Positions 42,893 through 51,895 of a stretch of DNA of 64,000 nt are shown piece by piece. Origin of the DNA: Paucibacter_B soli (GTDB lineage Bacteria; Pseudomonadota; Gammaproteobacteria; Burkholderiales; Burkholderiaceae_C); the NCBI RefSeq assembly GCF_037482845.1, contig NZ_JBBHJW010000002.1, positions 1 to 64,000 on the forward strand, given 5' to 3'. Made by a program: the position numbers and the translations under genes. Numbering within the stretch: position 1 is the first letter of the stretch; each line of letters starts with the position of its first letter. The notes beneath the pieces are model-generated. The model had not been told where the DNA came from, did no database searches, and saw only the letters and a list, made by a program, of their open reading frames with translations.

Positions 42893-45019
42893 TTAGAAAC
42901 TCTCCCACTCACCTTCGTTCACGGTTGCCGGTTTGGTCTCGGCACGCGCCGGCGCTGCGGGCGCGGCCGTCGGCGCGGCCTTGGCCGCTGCCTTCATCGG
43001 CATGGGCGCCCTGGCGGGCTGCGCCGCCTTGGCGCCAGCACTCGGCTTGGCCGCCGGCGCGCTGCGCGGCGCGGCCGGTTTGGCGCTGACCTTGGGTTCG
43101 CTGCTGGAGACCTTGAAGACCGAGACGGCCTCCACCAGTCGCTGCGCCTGCTCCTTGAGGCTTTCGGCAGCGGCAGCGGACTCTTCCACCAGGGCCGCGT
43201 TCTGCTGCGTCATCTGGTCGAGCTGCACCACCGACTGGTTGACCTGGCCGATGCCATCGCTCTGCTCACTGGCGGCGGCGGTGATCTCGCCGATGATGTC
43301 GGAGACGCGCTGCACGCTGGCGACGATCTCGGTCATCGACTGGCCGGCCGCCTCCACCAACCGCGAGCCCACTTCGACGCGGTCGACGCTGGCGCCGATC
43401 AGGGTCTTGATCTCCTTGGCGGCCTCGGCGCTGCGCTGCGCCAGGCTGCGCACTTCGCTGGCTACCACGGCAAAGCCGCGGCCCTGCTCGCCAGCGCGCG
43501 CGGCTTCCACCGCGGCATTCAAGGCGAGGATGTTGGTCTGGAAGGCGATGCCGTCGATCACGCCGATGATGTCGTTGATCTTCTTCGAGCTGGTGTTGAT
43601 CTCTTCCATGGTGGAGACCACCTGGCTCACCACCTCGCCACCCTTGGCCGCGGCGGTGAAGGCCGAGGAGGCCAGCTGGTTGGCGGTGCGCGCCGAGTCG
43701 GCGGTTTGCTTCACCGTGCCGGTGAGTTCCTCCATCGAGGAGGCGGCGATCTGCAGGTTCGAGGCGGTCTGCTCGGTACGCTGGCTCAGGTCCTGGTTGC
43801 CGGTGGCGATCTCGGTACTGGCGGTGCCGATCGAGTCGACCGAATGCCGCACCGTGCCGATGGTGTCTGCCAGGCGCTGACGCATCGCCTCGGTCTCGCG
43901 TATCAGCGCGCCAATCTCGTCGTTGCGATCGTTGCTGACGCTCTGCGAGAGATCGCCGCGCGCGATCGCCTGCACCGCCTGGCTCAGCGAGGCCAGCGGC
44001 GCTGCCACCCAGTTGCGCATCATCCAGAACAGGCCATAGCCCAGCGCCAGCGTGGCGCCACCCAGCAGGATCCAGAACGGCACCATGGTGGCCCAGTGCG
44101 AGGCCATGGCCTCGCTGCCGGCCACCTGGGCAATCACCCAGAAGCCGCCCTGCGCATTGCGCTTGCCCACTGCGAAATAGCTGCTGGCCTTGCCGCCCAG
44201 CACGTTGGGGGCGTCAGACACGTAGCCGTCCTTGGCGCCTTCCAGTGCGGCGATGAATTTATCCACATCGGGCACCAGCTCGCTCACCAGCTTGCCCTTG
44301 GCGCTGGGATGCGAGACGAAGCGCGCCTGCTTGGGGTCGCCGTTGGACGCCAGCACATAGGTGCCGCCCGACTCGAAGAACTTGGCGTCGGCGGCCATCT
44401 GGTCCATCGCCTTCTGGAATCCCTCCATGTCCAGCGCGATGGCCAGCAGGCCGATCACCTTGCCGGCCTCGCTCTTGAGCGGCTCGTAATAGGCCATATA
44501 GACCTTGCCGTGCATGACCTCGCGGGCGGCGTAGGCCGTGCCTTGCGAGAGCGTGGCAAAAGCCGGGTGCGTCTTGCCCAGCGGCGCGGCGTCGCGTTCG
44601 CCATTGGCCAGCTTGATGGATGAGGTGATGCGCACGAAGGCGCCATCCTTGAGGGTAAAGATGGCGGCGGCGCCGCCCGTGGTGCCGGCGAACTTGTCCA
44701 CCTGGGTGGTGTTGCCGTTGAGCTTGGGGCCCCAGTCGCGCAGATCGCCGGTGGCCTCATCGAGCGTGAACACCGGGCCGAAGTCCTGGCGGAAGGTACC
44801 AAAGCTCTGCTTGACCATGGTCTTGGCCACATCGTCCATGGCCTGCATGGAGTCGACCAGGGACTGAGTCTTGTCGCCTACCCAGGTGGTGACGCGGTCT
44901 TTGGCCGCGCTGGTGAGCAGCATGCTCAACACGCCGCTGGTGCCCAACAACACCAGGGCCAGGGTAACCACACCAACCAGCGACACGCGGCGCGCGATCG
45001 AGGTTACTCCAGAGCTCAT
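42893..45019 (-). CDS. Methyl-accepting chemotaxis protein with Cache-type sensor (receptor 2)
   Basis: A 708-residue chemoreceptor. TM1 is at about 12-33, then a long periplasmic domain of Cache type (GGAAAIFTLKDGAFVRITSS, YMAYYEPLKSEAGKVIGLLA), TM2 at about 305-330, HAMP, and a signalling domain almost identical to that of receptor 1 from AAAKGGEVVSQVV to the last helix. The tail is Ala/Pro-rich and ends in EWESF, again a CheR-docking-like pentapeptide. The ribosome site is GGGAGA. It lies 49 bases before receptor 1 in the operon. The ligand is unknown. Confidence 0.92.
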   Translation of the reverse strand: MSSGVTSIARRVSLVGVVTLALVLLGTSGVLSMLLTSAAKDRVTTWVGDKTQSLVDSMQAMDDVAKTMVKQSFGTFRQDFGPVFTLDEATGDLRDWGPKLNGNTTQVDKFAGTTGGAAAIFTLKDGAFVRITSSIKLANGERDAAPLGKTHPAFATLSQGTAYAAREVMHGKVYMAYYEPLKSEAGKVIGLLAIALDMEGFQKAMDQMAADAKFFESGGTYVLASNGDPKQARFVSHPSAKGKLVSELVPDVDKFIAALEGAKDGYVSDAPNVLGGKASSYFAVGKRNAQGGFWVIAQVAGSEAMASHWATMVPFWILLGGATLALGYGLFWMMRNWVAAPLASLSQAVQAIARGDLSQSVSNDRNDEIGALIRETEAMRQRLADTIGTVRHSVDSIGTASTEIATGNQDLSQRTEQTASNLQIAASSMEELTGTVKQTADSARTANQLASSAFTAAAKGGEVVSQVVSTMEEINTSSKKINDIIGVIDGIAFQTNILALNAAVEAARAGEQGRGFAVVASEVRSLAQRSAEAAKEIKTLIGASVDRVEVGSRLVEAAGQSMTEIVASVQRVSDIIGEITAAASEQSDGIGQVNQSVVQLDQMTQQNAALVEESAAAAESLKEQAQRLVEAVSVFKVSSSEPKVSAKPAAPRSAPAAKPSAGAKAAQPARAPMPMKAAAKAAPTAAPAAPARAETKPATVNEGEWESF

Positions 45020-45091
45020 GCGAGTCTCCCATATGAGATGTCCGGCGTGCAGCCATGTTGCTGACGCCCTTGGTTTGCGACCGAGCGCCGG

Positions 45092-45619
45092 TCAGAGACT
45101 TTCCATCAAGCCCATGTCGGCGCTGCTCATCAGACCCTCGATATCCATCAGGATCAGCATGCGCTCGTTCACCGAGCCGATGCCGGTGATGAAGCTGGTG
45201 TCCACCGCGCTGGCATTCAGCTCGGGGGCGGGGCGGATCGAATCGCGGCTGAGTTCCAGCACGTCCGAGACCGAATCCACCACCGCGCCGACCACCCGGC
45301 TGCGCACGTTCAGCACGATCACCACGGTGAAGCTGTTGTACTCGGCGTTGGGGCAACCCAGCTTCAGGCGCAAATCGACGATGGGCACGATCACGCCGCG
45401 CAGGTTCACCACACCCTTGATGAACTCGGGCGCGTTGGCGATGCGGGTGGGCGGCTCGTAGGAGCGGATCTCCTGCACCTTCAGGATGTCGATGCCGTAC
45501 TCCTCGGAGCCGAGGCGGAAGGTCAGGTATTCACCGCTGGCGGGCCCCTGGGTCTTCATGGCCGTGCTGCCCGCGGCGTGAGGTACGACCTGATTGGATG
45601 CTTGTTGGACGATTTCCAT
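45092..45619 (-). CDS. cheW: Chemotaxis coupling protein CheW
   Basis: A 175-residue CheW, the SH3-like adaptor that links receptors to CheA. Conserved parts are YLTFRLGSEEYGIDILKVQE, the receptor-contact strand EFIKGVVNLRGVIVPIVDLR, and SVSDVLELSRDSIRPAPEL. The start at 45619 (MEIVQQAS) is used because AGAGGTC precedes it; the frame is open for 24 more codons upstream but without a ribosome site. The gene sits between receptors 3 and 2. Confidence 0.95.
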   Translation of the reverse strand: MEIVQQASNQVVPHAAGSTAMKTQGPASGEYLTFRLGSEEYGIDILKVQEIRSYEPPTRIANAPEFIKGVVNLRGVIVPIVDLRLKLGCPNAEYNSFTVVIVLNVRSRVVGAVVDSVSDVLELSRDSIRPAPELNASAVDTSFITGIGSVNERMLILMDIEGLMSSADMGLMESL

Positions 45620-45662
45620 GCTTGACCTCTGGTGGTGCGGGATGGTGGATGGAGAAGAGGGC

Positions 45663-47399
45663 TCAGAAGGTTTCCCAGCTGCCGTCGTCAAGCGTGGCCG
45701 CTGCCACGGGCTTGGGCGCTGCCGGCTTCACGAGGGGGGTGGAGGCCGCCCTGGGCGCCGGCGCAACAGCGCGCGGCGCCGCGCTTGGCTTGACGGTGGC
45801 GGGCCTTGGCGTCGGTGCGATATGGGCCGTCTTGGCGTCGATGCGGAAGCGATCCACCGCCATCGACAGGCGCTCCGCCTGGTCCTTCAGGCTCTCGGCC
45901 GCGGCGGCGGACTCTTCCACCAGCGCGGCGTTCTGCTGCGTCATCTGGTCGAGCTGCACCACCGATTGATTGACCTGGCCGATGCCGTCGCTCTGCTCGC
46001 TGGCGGCGGCGGTGATCTCGCCGATGATGTCGGTGACGCGCTGCACACTGCTGACGATCTCGTTCATCGAGTTGCCGGCGTCCTGCACCAGGCGCGAGCC
46101 GGTCTCGACGCGCTCCACGCTGGCGCTGATCAGGCTCTTGATCTCGCGTGCCGCCTCGGCGCTGCGTTGCGCCAGGCTGCGCACCTCGCCGGCCACCACC
46201 GCAAAGCCGCGCCCCTGTTCACCGGCGCGCGCAGCTTCCACCGCGGCGTTCAGTGCCAGGATATTGGTCTGGAAGGCGATGCCGTCGATCACGCCGATGA
46301 TGTCGCCGATGCGCTTGGAGCTGGTGTTGATCTCGTCCATGGTACTGACCACATGGCCCACCACCTCGCCACCCTTGGCCGCGGCCGTGGAGGCCGAGGT
46401 CGCCAGCTGATTGGCGGTGCGCGCCGAGTCGGCGGTCTGCTTGACCGTGCCGGTGAGCTGCACCATCGAGGAGGCGGCCTGCTGCAGATTGCTGGCGGTC
46501 TGCTCGGTGCGGCCGGATAGATCCTGGTTGCCCGAGGCGATCTCCACCGAGGCGGTGCGGATCGAATCGGCCGAGGTGCGCAACTGCCCGACCAGGCTCT
46601 GCAGGCCCTGCTGCATATGCAGCAGCGATTCCAGCAGATGCGAAGCCTCATCCTTGCCTTCGACCCTGATGTTGTTGGTGGTGAGGTCGCCCTTGGCAAT
46701 CGCATCGGCCAGCGCCTCGGCCTCGGCCAGCGGCTTGCAGATGCTGTGCATATTCAGCAGCGTCAGCGGCACGACGACGAGGGCACTCACCGCCAGCACG
46801 GCGATGAAGACCGAGAACACAAGGCTCTGCGTGCTCTCGGCTTGTTGCATGGCGGCCTGCGACTCGTCGCTGAGCGCCTTGCGCAGCTCGTCAATGAGCT
46901 GCTCGGCCGCATAGGCGCTGGTCTTGGCCTGCGCCATCAGCTTGTTGGCGGCGGCGGCGTTGTCGTAGCCGCCGGCTTCCAGCTGCTTGACGACCGGCTG
47001 CGCCTTGTCGGCGTAGTCCTGCAGCAGGGGCTGGAGCTTGCGCAGCACGACATTGTCTGCATCCTCGGGGCCTGCCAGCATGTCCTTGATGATCTTGTCG
47101 ATACCGGCGCGGGTCTCATCCCATTTCTGGTGATAGGACTTGACAGCCTCGGCCTGCTCGTAATTGAGCAGCATGTCCTTCTCGTAGCGGCGCAGGTCGC
47201 CCATGCCGCGCACCAAGGCCGTCAACGCGTTGGCCTCGTTGACCGACATGTCGGCAAAGTTCCTGGTCTGGCTTTTCAGCGAGCCCATACCGTACAGACC
47301 AACGCCGCCCACCAGGGTCAGCAGGGCCAGCACCATCGCGATCGCACCGATCATGCGAACGCGGATGCTGAAGTGGCGCAACATGGCGCTGAAATTCAT
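45663..47399 (-). CDS. Methyl-accepting chemotaxis protein with four-helix-bundle sensor (receptor 3)
   Basis: A 578-residue chemoreceptor of the classic 4HB_MCP layout. TM1 is at about 11-33 (MIGAIAMVLALLTLVGGVGL), an all-helical periplasmic domain follows (about 35-190, LLNYEQAEAVKSYHQKWDET), TM2 is at about 192-215, then HAMP and a signalling hairpin. The domain closely resembles receptors 1 and 2 but is more divergent from them than they are from each other. The tail ends in SWETF, the form closest to the enterobacterial NWETF CheR-docking motif. Four-helix sensors often bind amino acids, but this is not shown here. The ribosome site is AGAGGA. Confidence 0.93.
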   Translation of the reverse strand: MNFSAMLRHFSIRVRMIGAIAMVLALLTLVGGVGLYGMGSLKSQTRNFADMSVNEANALTALVRGMGDLRRYEKDMLLNYEQAEAVKSYHQKWDETRAGIDKIIKDMLAGPEDADNVVLRKLQPLLQDYADKAQPVVKQLEAGGYDNAAAANKLMAQAKTSAYAAEQLIDELRKALSDESQAAMQQAESTQSLVFSVFIAVLAVSALVVVPLTLLNMHSICKPLAEAEALADAIAKGDLTTNNIRVEGKDEASHLLESLLHMQQGLQSLVGQLRTSADSIRTASVEIASGNQDLSGRTEQTASNLQQAASSMVQLTGTVKQTADSARTANQLATSASTAAAKGGEVVGHVVSTMDEINTSSKRIGDIIGVIDGIAFQTNILALNAAVEAARAGEQGRGFAVVAGEVRSLAQRSAEAAREIKSLISASVERVETGSRLVQDAGNSMNEIVSSVQRVTDIIGEITAAASEQSDGIGQVNQSVVQLDQMTQQNAALVEESAAAAESLKDQAERLSMAVDRFRIDAKTAHIAPTPRPATVKPSAAPRAVAPAPRAASTPLVKPAAPKPVAAATLDDGSWETF

Positions 47400-47431
47400 G
47401 CCAAATCCTCTAACTAGCGAAGGGCGCGGCC

Positions 47432-49564
47432 TCAGTGCCGCGAACGGCGGATCAGGCTGCCCACATCCAGAATCAGCGCCACGCGGCCATCGCCCATGAT
47501 GGTGGCGCCGGAGACATCGGTGACCTTGCGGTAATTGGCCTCCAGGTTCTTCACCACCACCTGCTGCTGGCCGAGCAACTCGTCCACCATCAGGGCGACG
47601 CGACCACCCTCGGCCTCCACCACCACCATGATGGAGCTGACATGCTCGAAGTCGAAGCGCGGCACGTTGAAGATCTGCTCCAGCTCAAGCACCGGCATGA
47701 ACTCGTCGCGCACCTCGACCACGCGGCCCGAGCCGCCCACCGTCTTGATGGTGTCGGCCTGCACCTGGAAGGACTCGACCACCGAGGACAGCGGCAGGAT
47801 GTAGACCTCTTCGCCCACGCCCACGCTCATGCCGTCCATGATGGCCAGGGTGAGCGGCAGGCGCACCGAAACCTTCATGCCATAGCCTTCGGCCGAATCG
47901 ATCTCGACCGTGCCGCCCAGCGAGGTGATGTTGCGCTTGACCACGTCCATGCCCACACCGCGTCCCGAGACATCGGTGACCTGGTCGGCGGTGGAGAAGC
48001 CGGGCGCGAAGATCAGGCCCCAGACCTCGGCGTCGGTCATCGAGTCGGGGGCGTCTATACCCTTCTCGCGTGCCTTGCGGATGAGCTTCTCGCGGTTCAG
48101 GCCGCGGCCATCGTCGCGCACCTCGATGACGATGGAGCCGCCCTGGTGGGAGGCCACCAGGGTGATGGTGCCATGCTCGGGCTTGCCCTTGGCGGCGCGT
48201 TCGGCCGGGGTTTCGATGCCGTGGTCGCAGCTGTTGCGCACCAGGTGGGTGAGCGGGTCGGTGATCTTTTCCACCAGGCCCTTGTCCAGCTCGGTGGCCT
48301 CGCCCTGCGTCACCAGTTCGACCTTCTTGCCCAGCTTGGCGGCCAGGTCGCGCAGCATGCGCGGGAAGCGGTTGAACACCACCGACATCGGGATCATGCG
48401 GATCGACATCACCGATTCCTGCAGATCCCGGGTATTGCGCTCCAGATCGGCCAGGCCCGAGGTGAGCTGCTGGTACAGGCCCGGGTCCACATTGCGGCTG
48501 TTCTGCGCCAGCATGGCCTGGGTGATCACCAGTTCGCCGACCAGATTGATCAGCTGGTCGACCTTCTCGACCGAGACGCGCAGGGTGGACTGGTCCATGC
48601 CGCCGGCCGCGGCGCGCGGCTCGGCTTTTGCCGCCGCGGGTTTGACGGCCACCGGCGCCGGCTTGGCCTCGGCGGATGCGACCGCCTGCACCTCGGTGCC
48701 GGCGGTGGTGCCGGCCGGCAGGCCGGGCGCGTCGTCGAAGAATCCATAGCCCAGGTCTTCGGCCTTGGGCGCTTCCGCCGGCGGGGCACCCGGGGCACCC
48801 TCGTGGAATCCGAAGCCCGCCGTCAGCGGCATGAGCTTGACCTGCTCGCGCGCCACATGGAAGGTGAACAGGTCCAGCAGATCGCTGTCGCTGCTGCCGG
48901 TGAGAATCTTGAAGCGGCGGATGCCATCGGCGGCCACGCCCGCGTCGAGCGGCTCGATGGTGCCAAGGTCGGTGATTTCCTTGAACAGCTCGACCAGGTT
49001 GTCGGCCAGGCTCAGATCGGTCAGCGGACCCACCTGCAGCTCAAGCTGGCGGGTGGTGGCCTTGGGCACCGGGGCGGGCTTGGCCGGCGCGGGGGCGGTG
49101 GCAGCAGGGGCGGCCGCCTTGGGCGCGGGCGCCGGGGCTGCTTCGCCTTCCACATGCGCGCGGATGCGGGCCAGCAGCTCGCTGGTGTCCACCGCGTCGG
49201 CGCCCGAGCCCTGGTGGCGGCCCAGTTGCGCGCGCAGGGCGTCGCCCGACTGCAGCAGCACGTCCACCATCTCGGAGTTGGGTTGCAGCTCGTGGCGGCG
49301 CAGCTTGTCGAGCAGCGTCTCCATCTGGTGCGTCAGCTCGGCCACATCGCTGAAACCAAAGGTCGCTGCGCCCCCCTTGATGGAGTGGGCGCAGCGGAAG
49401 ATCGCGTTCAGTTCCTCGTCGTCGGCGGTCTCGATGTTCAGGTTCAGCAGCAGCTGTTCCATGTTGTCGAGGTTCTCGCTCGCTTCCTCGAAGAAGACCT
49501 GATAGAACTGGCTCAGGTCAATGCCGGCACTCAGGCTGGCGCCTTCATTGGTCATTTCGCCCAT
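47432..49564 (-). CDS. cheA: Chemotaxis sensor kinase CheA
   Basis: A 710-residue CheA, the histidine kinase that phosphorylates CheY. The P1/Hpt domain has His60 in CAHSIKGGAATFG. An Ala/Pro-rich linker follows, with a short P2-like region (about 175-260). P3 dimerisation (VDQLINLVGELVITQAMLAQ) precedes the P4 ATPase with LVRNSCDHGIE (N box) and the G boxes VRDDGRGLN and GRGVGMDVVK. P5 (CheW-like) ends the protein. The start at 49564 has GGAG six bases upstream; an ATG nine bases later is less well placed. It lies 25 bases after cheY in the operon. Confidence 0.96.
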   Translation of the reverse strand: MGEMTNEGASLSAGIDLSQFYQVFFEEASENLDNMEQLLLNLNIETADDEELNAIFRCAHSIKGGAATFGFSDVAELTHQMETLLDKLRRHELQPNSEMVDVLLQSGDALRAQLGRHQGSGADAVDTSELLARIRAHVEGEAAPAPAPKAAAPAATAPAPAKPAPVPKATTRQLELQVGPLTDLSLADNLVELFKEITDLGTIEPLDAGVAADGIRRFKILTGSSDSDLLDLFTFHVAREQVKLMPLTAGFGFHEGAPGAPPAEAPKAEDLGYGFFDDAPGLPAGTTAGTEVQAVASAEAKPAPVAVKPAAAKAEPRAAAGGMDQSTLRVSVEKVDQLINLVGELVITQAMLAQNSRNVDPGLYQQLTSGLADLERNTRDLQESVMSIRMIPMSVVFNRFPRMLRDLAAKLGKKVELVTQGEATELDKGLVEKITDPLTHLVRNSCDHGIETPAERAAKGKPEHGTITLVASHQGGSIVIEVRDDGRGLNREKLIRKAREKGIDAPDSMTDAEVWGLIFAPGFSTADQVTDVSGRGVGMDVVKRNITSLGGTVEIDSAEGYGMKVSVRLPLTLAIMDGMSVGVGEEVYILPLSSVVESFQVQADTIKTVGGSGRVVEVRDEFMPVLELEQIFNVPRFDFEHVSSIMVVVEAEGGRVALMVDELLGQQQVVVKNLEANYRKVTDVSGATIMGDGRVALILDVGSLIRRSRH

Positions 49565-49589
49565 GTCTTGCTCCTGGTTGCGGGGCCGT

Positions 49590-49952
49590 TCAGCGAATGA
49601 CCTTGCCGATCACCTCGATCAATTTGGCCGGGTCGAAGGGCTTCACCAGCCAGCCCGTCGCGCCTGCCGCTCGGCCGGCCTGTTTCATCTGGTCGCTCGA
49701 CTCGGTGGTCAGGATCAGGATCGGCGTGGTCTTGAACTTGGGGTTGTCGCGCAGCTTCTTGGTGAGGCTGATGCCGTCCATGCGCGGCATGTTCTGGTCG
49801 GTGAGCACCAGATCGAAGTCGCGCGTGCCGGACTTCTCCCAGGCGTCCTGCCCGTCCACCGCTTCGACCACGTTGAAACCCGCGTTCTTCAGGGTGAAGG
49901 AGACCATCTGGCGCATCGAGGCCGAATCGTCCACAGCAAGAATTGAATGCAT
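49590..49952 (-). CDS. cheY: Chemotaxis response regulator CheY
   Basis: A 120-residue single-domain response regulator. The acidic pair Asp8-Asp9 and phospho-acceptor Asp52 (LVLTDQNMPRMDG) are in place, with the conserved Thr (ILTTES) and Lys (WLVKPF) completing the active site. Phospho-CheY binds FliM at the motor, and both fliM and cheA lie in this window. It is more like the CheY encoded next to CheA in CheA-linked operons than a stand-alone regulator. The ribosome site is GGAGAG. Confidence 0.95.
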   Translation of the reverse strand: MHSILAVDDSASMRQMVSFTLKNAGFNVVEAVDGQDAWEKSGTRDFDLVLTDQNMPRMDGISLTKKLRDNPKFKTTPILILTTESSDQMKQAGRAAGATGWLVKPFDPAKLIEVIGKVIR

Positions 49953-50001
49953 CGCTTTCTCTCCGGATAACAGGCTGTTTTCGGTTGTGCTTGAAAATTC
50001 T

Positions 50002-50463
50002 TTAGAACAATTCGATGGAACCCGCGTCCATCTCGTCCTGCGTGACGGGGTTGGGTCGCAGTGGCGCTATTTCCACCACCGCCTCGCCGTCCTCGTCGTC
50101 GCCAAAAGTATCGCGCGCCAACTGGTCGGCGCAGTTGCGCAGTCGCTGGCTGGTATGGGCGATCAGTTGCGTGGCCATGTCCTGGAACTGCAGCGCGGTA
50201 ATGGCGCCGGCAATGTCTTCCATCACCTTGTGCAGTCCGCTGTTGCTCGCGTCGGGGCGTTCGGCCGCCAGGCGCAGCAGCTCGTTCACATGGGTGGAAG
50301 CACTGTAGAAATGGGCGGAGAGCGACTCTCCAGCATCGTCCAAGAGGCGCTGCAGGCGCTCCAGATCATGGGTCACCGTCATCAGGTGATCCTGCAGCTC
50401 AGCCGCGGCCAGCAGGGGAATGAGCCCTGATTCTGGTGGGACTGGCGATTCGTTCATCTGCAT
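50002..50463 (-). CDS. CheZ-like chemotaxis protein
   Basis: A 153-residue helical protein and the first gene of the chemotaxis operon. The stretch ITALQFQDMATQLIAHTSQR matches the CheZ active-site helix pattern (FQDLTGQ-like), in which an Asp/Gln pair enters the CheY active site. The acidic C terminus ends in SIELF, where CheZ carries its CheY-tethering peptide. At 153 residues it is shorter than enterobacterial CheZ (about 214). A CheY-P phosphatase role is therefore likely but not certain. The start at 50463 is preferred because GGAG sits five bases upstream; ATGs at 50484 and 50457 are alternatives. Confidence 0.65.
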   Translation of the reverse strand: MQMNESPVPPESGLIPLLAAAELQDHLMTVTHDLERLQRLLDDAGESLSAHFYSASTHVNELLRLAAERPDASNSGLHKVMEDIAGAITALQFQDMATQLIAHTSQRLRNCADQLARDTFGDDEDGEAVVEIAPLRPNPVTQDEMDAGSIELF

Positions 50464-50749
50464 CTTGGCTCCGCGGTTGATCATCCAGTTGCAAGCCCGT
50501 GAGAGCGCACATTTGCATGCGGCCAGGGCCGCCGCAGCAACTGCTTACATGGCTGGAATCTTCGGCATTTCTTGTTCTCGTGTCGACAGGACAATGAAGT
50601 CAAAGCCGGGCTATTTCTGGGAATCGGCTATTTTGTTGCAGACCGAATAAGGGTAAACCCTTGGTGTGGTGTCTTTCCGTGCAATTGCTTGGACTTTTCC
50701 TGGGAATGTCCGGGCTGGGGCGTGCCGCAAACTTGGCATACTCGCGGCC
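50464..50749. promoter_or_regulatory. Divergent promoter region of the chemotaxis and NarL-type operons
   Basis: This 286-base non-coding stretch must hold the promoters for the CheZ-like-to-receptor operon (-) and the kinase gene (+). I looked for a flagellar sigma-28 box (TAAAG, 15 bases, GCCGATAA). Only partial matches such as GCCGATTC near 50625 on the - strand were seen, without the -35. No gene is supported. Confidence 0.4.
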
Positions 50750-51895
50750 ATGACGATCCCCACCGCCGATCGCCGATTGCGCGTTTTGCATGTAGAAGAT
50801 TCAGAGCTGGACCACCAGCTGATATTGGCCCAGTTGCGACGGGCCGGGCTGGAGCTTGACGTTGAACGTGTCGATTCGCTGGCCGAAGTTGCCCAAGCGC
50901 TGCAGCAGCCTTGGGATGCCATCGTGTCCGACTACAACCTGCCGGGTTTCTCGGGCCTGGTGGTGCTGGACCTGTTGAAGGAAAGCCGCAAGCTGATCCC
51001 GTTCATCCTGGTGTCGGGCGAGATCGGCGAGGACACCGCGGTGGCCGCCATGCGCACCGGTGCCTCCGACTACCTGCTGAAGAACAATCTGGCGCGGCTG
51101 GCGCCTGCGCTGCTGCATGCGATCGAGGCCAACGAGGCGCAGCTGGCGCGCGTCGAGGCCGACCGCGAGCTGCGCAAATCCAAGCAGCGCCTGCACGAGC
51201 TGGCCGGCCATCTGCAGACCAGCGTGGAAATGGAGCGCGCCGCGATCGCGCGCGAGATCCACGACGACGTGGGCGGCTCGCTCACCGCACTCAAGTTCGA
51301 CCTTGCCTGGATCGCCCGCCATGCCCAGGACGAGGGCGTGCGCCAGCGCGTGCAGGCGGCGCTGGAAACGGTCAGCAATGCCATCGAGGCGAGCCAGCGC
51401 ATCATGCACAACCTGCGCCCGGCCATCCTGGAGCAGGGGCTGGTGGCGGCGGTGCAGTGGATGGCGGGGCGCTTCGAACGCCGCACCGGCATCCTCACCT
51501 CGGTGCGCACCAGCCAGGAGCAGATCCAGCTGCCCGCCGGCGTGCCCCTGGTGGCCTACCGCACCGCGCAGGAGGCGCTCACCAACGTCTCCAAGCATGC
51601 CAATGCCAGCAAGGTCAGCATCGAGCTGAGCATGGACTCCGGCGTGCTGACCCTGGAAATCAGCGACAACGGCAGCGGCATCGCGCCCGGCGACCTCGCC
51701 AAGGCGCGCAGCTTCGGCATTCGCGGCCTGCACGAGCGTGCCGCCACCGTGGGCGGTTGGGTGGACCTGAGCAGCAGCGCGCGCGGCACTAGCCTGATCC
51801 TGTCGGTGCCGCTGGAAGCGCCGCGCGCCCAGGAGCTGGACGACGCAGCAAACTCCGAAGCGGAGCATGACCCATCTGCTTGGGGCGGAACATGA
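50750..51895 (+). CDS. REC-containing NarL-type sensor histidine kinase (cytosolic)
   Basis: A 381-residue protein without membrane segments. An N-terminal REC domain (phospho-Asp61 in VSDYNLPGFSG) is followed by a short coiled coil. A HisKA_3 dimerisation domain with His171 (AREIHDDVGGSLTALK) leads to HATPase_c (SDNGSGIAPGD, FGIRGLHERAATVGG). This REC-HisKA_3 layout suggests input by phosphate transfer from another kinase rather than a ligand. The start at 50750 places the REC domain at the N terminus. The stop overlaps the start of the LuxR-type regulator (ATGA), defining a two-component pair. Confidence 0.92.
   Translation: MTIPTADRRLRVLHVEDSELDHQLILAQLRRAGLELDVERVDSLAEVAQALQQPWDAIVSDYNLPGFSGLVVLDLLKESRKLIPFILVSGEIGEDTAVAAMRTGASDYLLKNNLARLAPALLHAIEANEAQLARVEADRELRKSKQRLHELAGHLQTSVEMERAAIAREIHDDVGGSLTALKFDLAWIARHAQDEGVRQRVQAALETVSNAIEASQRIMHNLRPAILEQGLVAAVQWMAGRFERRTGILTSVRTSQEQIQLPAGVPLVAYRTAQEALTNVSKHANASKVSIELSMDSGVLTLEISDNGSGIAPGDLAKARSFGIRGLHERAATVGGWVDLSSSARGTSLILSVPLEAPRAQELDDAANSEAEHDPSAWGGT

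Noticed and set aside
50464..50749. Flagellar sigma-28 promoter upstream of the chemotaxis operon
   Set aside because: Only partial -10-like words (GCCGATTC) were found without a TAAAG at 15 bases, so it was not annotated as a promoter.
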